Shown here: positions 7,784-15,909 of the stretch, piece by piece | How positions within the stretch are numbered: the first letter of the stretch is position 1 | How the letters are laid out: each line of letters begins with the position of its first letter | Assembly: GCA_949298005.1 (NCBI GenBank) | Contig: CASFUN010000001.1 | Location: 1 to 29,898 of the forward strand | Length of the DNA stretch: 29,898 bases | Reading direction: 5' to 3' | Origin: an uncultured Alphaproteobacteria bacterium | Lineage (GTDB): Bacteria > Pseudomonadota > Alphaproteobacteria > Rickettsiales > UBA1997 | Program-made: the position numbers and the translations under genes | Notes under the pieces: model-generated | Told to the model about the DNA's origin: nothing | Databases searched by the model: none | What the model saw: the letters and a program-made list of their open reading frames with translations, nothing else

Positions 7784-9595
7784 ATGAAATCATTTGTAAA
7801 AATACTCAAAATTACATTTTTATTATGTTTTATAGCTATATTTACATTATTTGCGTTCTATATTTATTATAAACAGCAAATACCAAATATTGATGAAATA
7901 ATAAGAAACAACAGTAAGCAGCAAATAAACATATTATATAATGACAATATAACTCCAATAAAGATAAAAAATAATGCTGGCATTAATACAGTTCAATTTA
8001 AAGATTTACCAGAAAATCTAATAAATGCACTTATAGCAACAGAAGATAGAAAATTCTTTCAACATAAAGGTGTAGATATTTTTGGAATAATGAGAGCCTT
8101 AATAACAAATATTTTCTATGGACGTGTCAAACAAGGTGGAAGCACAATTACACAGCAGTTAGCTAAAATGATTTTAGAAGATAATAGTAGAACCATAAAA
8201 AGAAAATTCAAGGAACTTATATTAACATTAGAACTAGAAAAATATATATCTAAGGAAGATATAATAACATTATATTTTACAAAAGCATATTTTGGTTGCA
8301 GCCAATATGGTATTGTTGCAGCTAGCAGTTATTATTTTAATAAAAATATTAGTGAATTAGAACTTGAAGAATGCGCTATGTTAGTAGGTTTGCTAAAAGC
8401 TCCAACAAAATATAACCCTAAAAAAAACATAGTAAATACAAAAGATAGAACTTTACAAGTTATAATAAACATGCAAAAAGCTGGGTTTATTTCAGAAAAT
8501 GATATAATTTCCTATATAATTCCAGATTTAAAAATAAGTCATAAAGTCTCACAAGAAAAACAAGTACAAAATTATTATTTTACTGATTGGATAGAATTGC
8601 AAATTCAAGAATACAACTTACCAGAAAATACAGACTCAATAACAATAACAACAACTTTAGATAAATTTATACAAGAAAATACAAACAAAACTTTACAAGA
8701 ATTTATATCAAAAAATAAGAATATTATAGGAAAATCAGAAGTAGCCATAATCGTACTAAATAAAAATGGCGAAGTGTTATCAATGATAGGCAGTAAAAAC
8801 TATAACAATAGTCCATTTAATAGGGCAGTAAATGCAAAACGTCAAACTGGTTCGTTATTTAAATTATTTGTATATCTAGCCGGATTTGAAAATGGTTTAA
8901 AAATAAATGATACATTTATCGATGAAAGAATTAAAATCGGCAAATGGTATCCAGAAAATTATGGAAATAAATATAGAGGAGAAATATCCATTAAAAAAGC
9001 CTTTATTTATTCATCTAATTCTGTAGCAGTTCAAATAGCAGATTATTTTGGCTTAAAAGAAGTTATAAAAATAGCTAAAAAACTAGGAATAACTGGTAAT
9101 TTTAAAAATGATATGACAATTTCTTTAGGCAGCCAAGAAAGTACATTGATCGAAATGTCTAGTGCGTATGCGGCAATTGTTAATAACGGGATACCAGTCT
9201 TTCCACATGGTATAAAAAAAATAGTATCTGATAAGGAATTAGTATATAATAGAGTTATATCAAACAAAGAATCGGTTTTATCTGAAAAAACAATAGAAAA
9301 TATGAAATACTTATTATTTTCCACAATAAATGAAGGCACTGGCAAAAAGGCATACGTAAATAACTTAATCAACAAAACAAAATTATACAATATGCTTCAT
9401 GGCGATAATGAATTCTTTATAGGTGGGAAAACTGGTAGTACACAAAATAATAGAGATGCTTGGTTTATCGGATTCGCTGAAAATTTAATTATAGGAATAT
9501 GGATTGGTAATGATGATAACAGCTCAATGAATGGTATAATGGGTGGCAATCTACCAGCTGAGCTATGGAAAGAAATAGTTGAAAATATTATATAA
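7784..9595 (+). CDS. mrcA: Class A penicillin-binding protein (PBP1A-like transglycosylase/transpeptidase)
   Basis: The 603-residue protein polymerises and cross-links peptidoglycan at the outer face of the inner membrane. A single N-terminal membrane segment (about residues 8-29) anchors it. The GT51 glycosyltransferase domain has EDRKFFQHKG with catalytic E87, RVKQGGSTITQQLAK (114-128) and the following RKFKELILTLELEKYISK segment. The transpeptidase domain has the serine motif SLFK (S357, K360), SSN (410-412) and KTGS (549-552). At 603 residues it is shorter than typical PBP1A (about 800), because the linker and the inserted OB-like region seem reduced, as in other intracellular alphaproteobacteria. 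Its presence argues that this bacterium still builds some peptidoglycan. It converges with the rubrerythrin gene across a hairpin terminator. Confidence 0.92.
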   Translation: MKSFVKILKITFLLCFIAIFTLFAFYIYYKQQIPNIDEIIRNNSKQQINILYNDNITPIKIKNNAGINTVQFKDLPENLINALIATEDRKFFQHKGVDIFGIMRALITNIFYGRVKQGGSTITQQLAKMILEDNSRTIKRKFKELILTLELEKYISKEDIITLYFTKAYFGCSQYGIVAASSYYFNKNISELELEECAMLVGLLKAPTKYNPKKNIVNTKDRTLQVIINMQKAGFISENDIISYIIPDLKISHKVSQEKQVQNYYFTDWIELQIQEYNLPENTDSITITTTLDKFIQENTNKTLQEFISKNKNIIGKSEVAIIVLNKNGEVLSMIGSKNYNNSPFNRAVNAKRQTGSLFKLFVYLAGFENGLKINDTFIDERIKIGKWYPENYGNKYRGEISIKKAFIYSSNSVAVQIADYFGLKEVIKIAKKLGITGNFKNDMTISLGSQESTLIEMSSAYAAIVNNGIPVFPHGIKKIVSDKELVYNRVISNKESVLSEKTIENMKYLLFSTINEGTGKKAYVNNLINKTKLYNMLHGDNEFFIGGKTGSTQNNRDAWFIGFAENLIIGIWIGNDDNSSMNGIMGGNLPAELWKEIVENII

Positions 9596-9615
9596 ACTTT
9601 TTTTAAAATAGTCTA

Positions 9616-9645
9616 AAATGCTGATAACCTTTGCTATCAGCATTT
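9616..9645. terminator. Bidirectional hairpin terminator between PBP1A and rubrerythrin genes
   Basis: AAATGCTGATA (9616-9626) and TATCAGCATTT (9635-9645) form a perfect 11-base-pair stem with an 8-base loop. It sits between two convergent genes, 20 bases after the PBP stop and 8 bases past the rubrerythrin stop, and can serve both strands, with A/T-rich flanks giving short T tails. Confidence 0.75.
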
Positions 9646-9653
9646 AAAATAAA

Positions 9654-10205
9654 TTACTTTTTATCAAAGTATCTTTTTAGGAGTCCTTGAAATACTTTAC
9701 AATGTCTTGCTTCATCTTTAGCCATTTCATGAACTGTATCATGTATAGCATCAAAACCAAGTTGTTTTGCTCTTTTAGCTATATCAAACTTAGATGATGT
9801 AGCTCCAAACTCAGCTTCAACCCTCTTCCTTAAATTTTCTTCAGAAGATTTTGAAACTTGCTCGCCAAGAAGTTCGCAGAATTTTGAAGCATGTTCAGCT
9901 TCTTCAAAAGCTATTCTTTTGTAAGCTTCAGCTATTTCTGGATAACCCTCCCTATCAGCTGCTCTAGACATAGCTAAATACATACCAACTTCAATACATT
10001 CAGCATTAAAGTGCATTTTAAGCCCGTCTATTATCTCTTTGTCACCACATTCCATACCTTCGCCAATCTTATGTTCAGTAGCTAACTCCTTTGCTTCATC
10101 TTCAGTTATTTCAACAAATTTATCAGCTCTGGCTCCACATATTGGACATACATCAACGCCTTCTTCTAATATCTCTCCGCACACAGTGCATCTATATTTT
10201 TTCAT
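9654..10205 (-). CDS. Reverse-type rubrerythrin (N-terminal rubredoxin domain)
   Basis: The 183-residue protein starts with a rubredoxin-like zinc/iron site (C6, C9, C20, C23), followed by a four-helix ferritin-like diiron domain with EEAEH and the second-half motif DEARH. This order is the reverse of classic rubrerythrin and matches revRbr proteins, NADH-dependent peroxidases known best from clostridia and other anaerobes. It likely detoxifies hydrogen peroxide in the cytoplasm. Two hand-counted 60-base lines inside the gene (9901-9960, 10021-10080) have 23 and 25 G+C, clearly above the 28-30% typical of its neighbours, and the protein is rich in Ala, Glu and Gly, which suggests horizontal gain. 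It is monocistronic with its own promoter and a shared terminator. Confidence 0.92.
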   Translation of the reverse strand: MKKYRCTVCGEILEEGVDVCPICGARADKFVEITEDEAKELATEHKIGEGMECGDKEIIDGLKMHFNAECIEVGMYLAMSRAADREGYPEIAEAYKRIAFEEAEHASKFCELLGEQVSKSSEENLRKRVEAEFGATSSKFDIAKRAKQLGFDAIHDTVHEMAKDEARHCKVFQGLLKRYFDKK

Positions 10206-10233
10206 AGAAATTATTTTTATTTACTTATAAAGT

Positions 10234-10261
10234 ATTTTATAAATATATAAAACAATGTCAA
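10234..10261 (-). promoter_or_regulatory. Promoter of the rubrerythrin gene
   Basis: On the minus strand a perfect TTGACA (10256-10261) is 16 bases from TAAAAT (10234-10239, 5 of 6 matches), 28 bases before the ATG at 10205. No clear PerR, OxyR or Fur operator was recognised around it. Confidence 0.55.
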
Positions 10262-10362
10262 CTTTATTTATAATTTTAATTTAAAAAATTATAATCATAC
10301 AATATAAATATTGATTTTTTATTTATTAGTTATAATAGTTTCTCCATATTATGGAGGCACAC

Positions 10363-10793
10363 ATGTTACTAAAAAAACAATTAATTTTTACAACACTATT
10401 ATCTAGTTCAATATTTAATTTGTATGCAAGTGCATCAAGTAGTATATTGTCAAAACATAACATAAATGGTCAAATACCAATTGAGTTTCAAACTTCAGAA
10501 TTTAAACAAGTTATATATGTTACCGAATATAAAATTACAAACAGTAATAACTTAAAAGGTAAATTTGAATTTAAGATTTCCTTACAAGATATGGAAGAAA
10601 AGACATTAAAAATCTTCTAGTAATGTTGCCAAATACCAATTATGAGTGGTTCAATTTAAAATTAGAAGAATGTCCTCACTATGTTCCAGCTAGTTAAAAA
10701 TATAGATTTTTATTATTTCCATATGAAGAAGAAATAAAAGAAGAACAAAAAAGACCAATTAGTATTAGACGATCTCGTAATTTCAAAAAATAA
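10363..10793 (+). pseudogene. Broken gene for a secreted protein of unknown family
   Basis: The open part begins best at 10363, because GGAGG at 10353-10357 lies 5 bases ahead; an ATG at 10351 overlaps that site. It starts with a signal peptide (LLKKQLIFTTLLSSSIFNLYASA) and runs 85 codons to a TAG at 10618-10620. The likely continuation is in the next frame: adding one A to the run of five at 10608-10612 reads on as TLKNLLVMLPNTNYEW and reaches a TAA at 10695-10697. After that stop the same frame continues for 31 codons, ending in an arginine/lysine-rich tail at 10793. One frameshift plus one in-frame stop indicate decay. I do not recognise the family; the unusually good ribosome-binding site suggests it was once well expressed. 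Confidence 0.55.
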
Positions 10794-10818
10794 ATAAATT
10801 AAAAATTATAAACCAATA

Positions 10819-10846
10819 TTGACGATTTCGAATTTTAGCCTATATT
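10819..10846 (+). promoter_or_regulatory. Promoter of lepA
   Basis: TTGACG (10819-10824, 5 of 6) and TATATT (10841-10846, 5 of 6) are separated by 16 bases and lie 24 bases before the lepA start at 10871. Confidence 0.5.
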
Positions 10847-10870
10847 TCTCTTGTACAAAAATAATTATGA

Positions 10871-12697
10871 ATGTCTGACCTAAAAAATATAAGAAATTTT
10901 TCAATAATAGCACACATAGATCACGGAAAGTCAACTTTAGCTGACAGAATTATAGAGTATTGTGGCGGCATGAATGAACGTGAAAAAACCGAAAGAATAC
11001 TGGACTCTATGGAACTCGAAAAAGAAAAAGGTATTACAATAAAAGCACAGAGCGTAAGATTGGAATATAAAGCTAAAAATGGCGAAAAATATATATTAAA
11101 CCTCATGGATACACCAGGACATGTAGATTTTACATATGAAGTAAGCAGATGTCTTGCTGCCTGTGAAGGCTCTATTTTATTGGTAGACGCTACACAAGGC
11201 GTTGAGGCACAAACATTAGCAAATGCTTATCATGCAATAGAAAACAACCATGAAATAATACCAGTTTTAAACAAAGTTGACTTATCTTCAGCTGATATAG
11301 AAAAAACTAAACAACAAATAGAAGAAATAATTGGCATTGATACAAGTAATGCGGTACTGGTTAGTGCAAAAACAGGAGAAGGTATACAGGATTTACTAGA
11401 AACAATTATTAAAAAACTACCATCACCAATTGGAAATCCAAATGAAAAACTCAGAGCAATGCTTATAGACAGTTGGTATGATGTATACTTAGGAGTTGTT
11501 GTTTTAGTCAGAATCATAGATGGAGTTCTAAAAAGTAATGATAAAATAAAAATGCTTGCAACTGGCGGCATATATCAAATTGAAAACATTGGTATATTTA
11601 CCCCAAAGCAAGTCAAACTTGATAGTTTATATGCTGGAGAAGTCGGATTTTTCACAGGACAAATAAAGCAAGTAGCTGATTGTAAAATAGGAGATACAAT
11701 TGTATTAGCCAATGATACACTTAGTAAGCCGTTAAAAGGCTTTAAACCTAACACTCCAGTTGTTTTTTGTGGAATATATCCAGTAGACGCTGGTGATTAT
11801 GATCTTTTTAAAGAATCTCTAGCAAAATTACATCTCAATGACGCAAGCTTTGAATTTGAACCAGAAACATCATCAGCCTTAGGATTTGGTTTTAGATGCG
11901 GCTTCCTAGGTTTATTACATCTAGAAATAATAGAGGAACGACTAGAAAGAGAATTTAACCTGGATTTAATAGCTACAGCCCCATCAGTAATATATAGAGT
12001 ATATACTAACACAAACAAAGGATTCAAATTTGACGAGGGTAAAGACTACTTAGAAATACATAATCCAGCAGATTTACCAGACATCCAATACATAAGTAAA
12101 ATTCAAGAACCATGGGTTAGAGCAACAATCATGGTACCTGACGAATATCTTGGAGACATAATAAACTTATGTATAGATAGACGCGGAATCCAGGACAACT
12201 TAACATATATTGGAACAAGAGCTATGTTGGTCTATAAACTTCCATTAAACGAAATAGTTTATGACTTTTATGATAAACTGAAATCATACTCTAAAGGTTA
12301 TGCAAGCTTTGACTGGGAAATAACAGATTACAAAGACAGTGATCTAATAAAATTATCAATATTTGTAAATGGCGAAACAGTTGATGCACTATCGCTAATG
12401 ATACATAGAACAAAAGCCGAAAACAGAGGAAGGATACTCTGTGAAAAATTAAAAGATTTAATTCCAAGACAAATGTTCAAGATAGCTATACAGGCTGGTA
12501 TAGGAAACAGAATCATAGCTAGAGAAACCATAAATCCATATAGAAAAGATGTCTTAGCTAAGTGCTATGGGGGTGATGTAACCAGAAAAAGAAAACTTCT
12601 GGAAAAACAAAAAAAGGGTAAAAAGAAGATGAAAGTTATAGGTAATGTAGAAATACCTCAAAGTGCTTTTTTGGCAGCTTTGAAAATTGATAATTAA
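10871..12697 (+). CDS. lepA: Elongation factor 4 (LepA), ribosome-associated GTPase
   Basis: The 608-residue protein is full length for LepA (about 600). It has the G1 P-loop AHIDHGKST (14-22), the switch motif with GITIKAQSV, DTPGHVDF, the NKVDL G4 motif and SAKTGEG G5, followed by domain II, the EF-G-like domains III and V, and the LepA-specific C-terminal domain ending with QSAFLAALK. The RKRKLLEKQKKGKKKMK segment near the end is diagnostic for LepA rather than EF-G or TypA. It binds translating ribosomes and affects initiation and elongation, notably under salt or pH stress. An upstream ATG at 10867 is blocked by an immediate stop, so 10871 is the start. The GIY-YIG gene follows 14 bases later and is probably co-transcribed. 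Confidence 0.97.
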   Translation: MSDLKNIRNFSIIAHIDHGKSTLADRIIEYCGGMNEREKTERILDSMELEKEKGITIKAQSVRLEYKAKNGEKYILNLMDTPGHVDFTYEVSRCLAACEGSILLVDATQGVEAQTLANAYHAIENNHEIIPVLNKVDLSSADIEKTKQQIEEIIGIDTSNAVLVSAKTGEGIQDLLETIIKKLPSPIGNPNEKLRAMLIDSWYDVYLGVVVLVRIIDGVLKSNDKIKMLATGGIYQIENIGIFTPKQVKLDSLYAGEVGFFTGQIKQVADCKIGDTIVLANDTLSKPLKGFKPNTPVVFCGIYPVDAGDYDLFKESLAKLHLNDASFEFEPETSSALGFGFRCGFLGLLHLEIIEERLEREFNLDLIATAPSVIYRVYTNTNKGFKFDEGKDYLEIHNPADLPDIQYISKIQEPWVRATIMVPDEYLGDIINLCIDRRGIQDNLTYIGTRAMLVYKLPLNEIVYDFYDKLKSYSKGYASFDWEITDYKDSDLIKLSIFVNGETVDALSLMIHRTKAENRGRILCEKLKDLIPRQMFKIAIQAGIGNRIIARETINPYRKDVLAKCYGGDVTRKRKLLEKQKKGKKKMKVIGNVEIPQSAFLAALKIDN

Positions 12698-12711
12698 CAT
12701 ATAGGTAATAT

Positions 12712-13575
12712 ATGAAAAACTCTCAAACAATACAAATATTTTTACCATATGGTGATCCAAATGGTATTAAAATTGCCAGTATAAGAACTAGAAACATAGA
12801 AGTTATTTCTTTTTCTAGAAACAAAATTGAGCAATTTAGAAAAATAATGGAAAACAGAAATACAATCAGCATATATTTTCTAACCGGTTTTAATGAAGAT
12901 TTTTCACAAGAAGAAATATATATTGGTGAAACTGAGGATATTATTTCTAGAATAGATCAACATAATAAATCAAAAGACTTTTGGCAAAAAGGCTATATAG
13001 TAATTTCAACAAATGGTTTCTTAACAAAAACTCATATAAAATATATGGAAAATTATTTGTACCTTAAAATAAAAGAATTTGGAATAATGAAATTGAACAA
13101 TATATCAGAACCACAAGAACCTTACGTGGATGAAGCTACAAAGGCTGATTTAAAAGGAGATGTTTTTGATTCGATAAATATATTATTATCTTTACTGATA
13201 GGGAAAAACATTTTTGAAAAAACAGAAGCCTCCAAGGATAATTTATTTTTTTGCAGTTTTAATAGTACTAAAATAGCGTCTGGTAAATATACAGACGATG
13301 GTTTTTTGGTTTTTGAGAATTCAAAAGCTAGAATATCTACTACTAACAGCTTTAGTAATTATTCAAGCAAGAAAAATTTGCGTAATACTTTAATATCAAA
13401 CAAAATTTTATCGAAATATGATGAAAATTACTTTACAATAACAAAAGATTATCTCTTTAGCTCTCCTTCGGCAGCTGCTGAAACTGTATTAGGTCGTAAT
13501 TCAAATGGTTGGATAGAATGGAAAAATGAAAAAGGAGAAACTTTAGATAAAATTTACAGATCAAATATATCATAG
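12712..13575 (+). CDS. GIY-YIG nuclease family protein with C-terminal DUF4357
   Basis: The 287-residue protein has a divergent GIY-YIG nuclease fold: SIYFLTG (53-59) as the GIY strand, EIYIGET (68-74) as the YIG strand, an arginine at R80, and the helix KYMENYLYLK with the metal-binding glutamate. The C-terminal part (about 210-280) ends in PSAAAETVLGRNSNGWIEWKNEKG, a typical DUF4357 tail. Proteins of this pairing are common on bacterial chromosomes and mobile DNA; substrate and role are not known. They are usually thought to act on DNA, perhaps as restriction or repair nucleases. It is placed 14 bases after lepA, so it has probably been adopted into the lepA transcript. It converges with dciA with only 22 bases between them. 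Confidence 0.85.
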   Translation: MKNSQTIQIFLPYGDPNGIKIASIRTRNIEVISFSRNKIEQFRKIMENRNTISIYFLTGFNEDFSQEEIYIGETEDIISRIDQHNKSKDFWQKGYIVISTNGFLTKTHIKYMENYLYLKIKEFGIMKLNNISEPQEPYVDEATKADLKGDVFDSINILLSLLIGKNIFEKTEASKDNLFFCSFNSTKIASGKYTDDGFLVFENSKARISTTNSFSNYSSKKNLRNTLISNKILSKYDENYFTITKDYLFSSPSAAAETVLGRNSNGWIEWKNEKGETLDKIYRSNIS

Positions 13576-13597
13576 GAAAAATAATAAAAATCATATT

Positions 13598-13945
13598 TTA
13601 ACCAGAAATAATCTTCGGTACTTCTTTTACCGACATCTTTAAAACTGCCTGATAACCAAACAAAGAATTAATTTTATCCAACAGAAATTGAATACTATTA
13701 CTCAAATAGAAAGATGCAGCAGAGTTATAGCTAAATATAATAATATTACATTGTCTCCCTTCATTTAAAAGAGAAACTTTACCCAAACCACAATGGTTAG
13801 AATATTTAATTCCAAAGATCTTATCCCAATTATTAATTAAAATATAAATAAAGCTACTTTTAGGGTTATTTATGACTGGTTTTAATACAGAATGCAATGA
13901 ATTTCTAATGCTTTTTACACCAGCACCATAGTAATCAGCCATCAA
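13598..13945 (-). CDS. dciA: DciA-like DUF721 protein (putative replicative helicase loader)
   Basis: The 115-residue protein shows the DUF721 pattern: an NNWDKIFG segment (about 42-49) corresponding to the usual W-x-x-I-x-G, a beta-rich core, IIIFSYNSAASFYLSNSIQFLL, and INSLFGYQAVLKM. DciA proteins bind the DnaB helicase and help load it in bacteria that lack DnaC. The identification rests on this short pattern, so it is moderately sure. The gene overlaps the end of rbfA by 11 bases and is the last gene in the pgpA-regulator-rbfA-dciA run. Starting at the second Met would shorten it by one codon. Confidence 0.7.
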   Translation of the reverse strand: MMADYYGAGVKSIRNSLHSVLKPVINNPKSSFIYILINNWDKIFGIKYSNHCGLGKVSLLNEGRQCNIIIFSYNSAASFYLSNSIQFLLDKINSLFGYQAVLKMSVKEVPKIISG

Positions 13946-14324
13946 ATTCCTTACTTTCTTTTTCTATCAAATCCAAAACACGCTGTTTTTTTTTATTTTC
14001 TTCCTCATACAAAAAAACTATTTCTGGTATATACTTAGCTTTTAACTTCTGAGATACTATACTTCTTACTTGTTTTATAAAATCCTTATTTAACTTATCT
14101 ATCAATTCTTTTCTATGCTTTTCATCAGCGCCAAATATATCAACAATAGCCTTCGCATTCAATAAATCCCTGCTTATATCAACATAAATTACATTAACAA
14201 ATAATTGTTGATTACCTAATGAGAAACTACTTTTAACAAATATATCATTTAATATCTTTTGTAGTTTAGAAGCCTTTTGTAATTGAAAATTAGTTTTGGT
14301 TTCCTTTTCATAATTTATTTTCAT
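13935..14324 (-). CDS. rbfA: Ribosome-binding factor A
   Basis: The 129-residue product fits RbfA, a KH-domain factor that binds the 30S subunit and helps mature the 5' end of 16S rRNA. Supporting features are the N-terminal QLQKASKLQKILNDIF helix, the VNVIYVDISRDLLNAKAIVDIFG strand block, and SQKLKAKYIPEIVFLYEEE, all in the family order. RbfA is usually linked to infB; that is not so here, where it lies 9 bases downstream of a winged-helix regulator gene and overlaps dciA. Confidence 0.88.
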   Translation of the reverse strand: MKINYEKETKTNFQLQKASKLQKILNDIFVKSSFSLGNQQLFVNVIYVDISRDLLNAKAIVDIFGADEKHRKELIDKLNKDFIKQVRSIVSQKLKAKYIPEIVFLYEEENKKKQRVLDLIEKESKEFDG

Positions 14325-14333
14325 AATATTAAC

Positions 14334-14915
14334 CTATTTTAATGATACAGAATAAGCTCCATTTTCACAAACTATAAAGTCTTCAATTTCATTTTGCAAA
14401 AGTTTCTGTCGCACATTATAAATTGTTGTCTCTAATACATTATTTTCAAAAGATTTTGAGCACCAAACTATACTTAATAATTCTTCTCTGGTTTTACTAT
14501 CATTGTTTATTTGTACTAGAAGTTCTAATTCTTTTTCAGTAAATCGAATTACTTTACCTTTTACAGTTAAAGTCCGTCTATTTTTATTTATAGTTCCAAT
14601 CGGAAGTATAAAAATATTTTTATTAAAATATTTATAAAAATCTGAAATTTTATCAACTAATGAACCTATTCTAAAAGGCTTAACTATATTATTTACTTTC
14701 TCAAGTAAAAAGTCATTAATATTTATAATCAATTTATTATTTTTATCATCTATTTTATTTAAGTAAGATAATATTTTTTCTTTATCAAGTGTATCAAAAA
14801 TTATTATATTGCTATCATTTATACTCTCTAAAGATTTACTAATCAAAATATCACTAAATTCACGTTTTAATACATCAAATATCAATTTATCATCAGAAAA
14901 CAAAGTCAGCTTCAT
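14334..14915 (-). CDS. OmpR-type winged-helix protein with degenerate receiver domain
   Basis: The C-terminal 80 residues (about 113-193) match the OmpR/PhoB DNA-binding domain: RFTEKELELLVQI, KTREELLSIVW, NVLETTIYNVRQKL and the final ENGAYSVSL hairpin. The first 105 residues resemble a receiver domain but poorly: an aspartate in IIIFDT could be the phosphorylation site and VKPF the conserved Lys-Pro, while the acidic pair near the N-terminus is reduced. No histidine kinase is adjacent. It may be an orphan, phosphorylation-independent regulator; such proteins are rare in reduced genomes, so it may control key genes. The gene starts 2 bases after the pgpA stop. Confidence 0.78.
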   Translation of the reverse strand: MKLTLFSDDKLIFDVLKREFSDILISKSLESINDSNIIIFDTLDKEKILSYLNKIDDKNNKLIININDFLLEKVNNIVKPFRIGSLVDKISDFYKYFNKNIFILPIGTINKNRRTLTVKGKVIRFTEKELELLVQINNDSKTREELLSIVWCSKSFENNVLETTIYNVRQKLLQNEIEDFIVCENGAYSVSLK

Positions 14916-14917
14916 AA

Positions 14918-15475
14918 TTACAAAATAAAAAACTTTACTATAAAAACTGTTATAACATTATTTAATATACCAGCAAAAATACCAGCCACAACATCATCAA
15001 GCATTATTCCATGAGCATTTTTCATGTTAGAATCTATTTTACCTATAATCCAGGGCTTTGTTATATCAAATAACCTAAAAAGAGTTATCGGCAAAACTAT
15101 TAATAATAGACAGAACAATGTTCTATTTTCCAGCATTACAGCTTGTAAATCTATATTTTTTATAAAAAATGTAAAAAACAACGATACAAAAAAACTCAGT
15201 AATTGGCCAACAACCTCATCTATAACAACTTCACTCGGATCATCTAGGTTATTCTCAGTAACATATTTTTTTGTATAGCTATAACCTACAATATAAATAA
15301 TTACTATTGTTAAAATAATTGGAATACTTGGTATTTTTATATTAAAATGATTAATTATTGACATAATAAGGAACCACAGTGGCAACGTAACTATGCTAGC
15401 TATAGTACCAGGACAAATTGGACTGTAACCTACTCCCAAAAAAGTAACTATCATTTTTGTTGTCATTGAAGTCAT
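14918..15475 (-). CDS. pgpA: Phosphatidylglycerophosphatase A
   Basis: The 185-residue integral membrane enzyme removes phosphate from phosphatidylglycerophosphate to make phosphatidylglycerol. Family signatures are GYSPICPGTIAS near the N-terminus, DPSEVVIDEVVGQ, FRLFDITKPW and the terminal GIMLDDVVAGIFAG with the paired aspartates. About four hydrophobic segments lie between these. A start at Met4 is possible and would shorten it by three codons. It is the first gene of a four-gene minus-strand run and has a candidate promoter just upstream. Confidence 0.93.
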   Translation of the reverse strand: MTSMTTKMIVTFLGVGYSPICPGTIASIVTLPLWFLIMSIINHFNIKIPSIPIILTIVIIYIVGYSYTKKYVTENNLDDPSEVVIDEVVGQLLSFFVSLFFTFFIKNIDLQAVMLENRTLFCLLLIVLPITLFRLFDITKPWIIGKIDSNMKNAHGIMLDDVVAGIFAGILNNVITVFIVKFFIL

Positions 15476-15510
15476 TTTAACCGCTCATTTTATATAATAA
15501 AACTTCCTAC

Positions 15511-15539
15511 AGTGTAAAATCATATTAAGGTATTGTCAA
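15511..15539 (-). promoter_or_regulatory. Promoter of the pgpA-regulator-rbfA-dciA run
   Basis: On the minus strand a perfect TTGACA (15534-15539) is 17 bases from TACACT (15511-15516, 4 of 6), 35 bases before the pgpA start. It is back to back with the rpmE promoter, the two -35 boxes being 7 bases apart. Confidence 0.5.
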
Positions 15540-15546
15540 TTCATTA

Positions 15547-15574
15547 TTGACTTTTTGTCAGATAACAGTATGAT
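15547..15574 (+). promoter_or_regulatory. Promoter of rpmE
   Basis: TTGACT (15547-15552, 5 of 6) and TATGAT (15569-15574, 5 of 6) are 16 bases apart, 41 bases before the rpmE ATG. Confidence 0.55.
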
Positions 15575-15615
15575 CAAAATAATAATTTTCAGTTTATTAT
15601 ATATAAGGTTTCAAT

Positions 15616-15843
15616 ATGGCTAAAAAAGATATTCATCCAGAAGGGCATGGTTTGACTGTAATTTTATCAAGTGGTGAAGAAGTCAACTTCAAAACAACTT
15701 GGGGCAAAGCAAATGACAAAATTAAACTAGATATAGATCCTACTAATCACCCAGCTTGGAAAAAAGAATCTGGAACATTTGTAAATACAAATAACGATCA
15801 AGTATCCAAATTTAAAAAGAAATATGGTTCTATGTTTAACTAA
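15616..15843 (+). CDS. rpmE: 50S ribosomal protein L31
   Basis: The 75-residue protein matches L31: KKDIHPEGHGLTVILSSGEE, TTWGKANDKIKLDIDP, NHPAWKK and the C-terminal QVSKFKKKYGS. It lacks the CxxC zinc pair of zinc-binding L31, so it is the zinc-free form, as is usual in Alphaproteobacteria. It stands alone between divergent pgpA and convergent virB11. Confidence 0.93.
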   Translation: MAKKDIHPEGHGLTVILSSGEEVNFKTTWGKANDKIKLDIDPTNHPAWKKESGTFVNTNNDQVSKFKKKYGSMFN

Positions 15844-15909
15844 GATAAATAATATTTTGAAATATATTTGAATTTACAATCATGTCTTAAGTAGGATTTT
15901 TTATACCTC

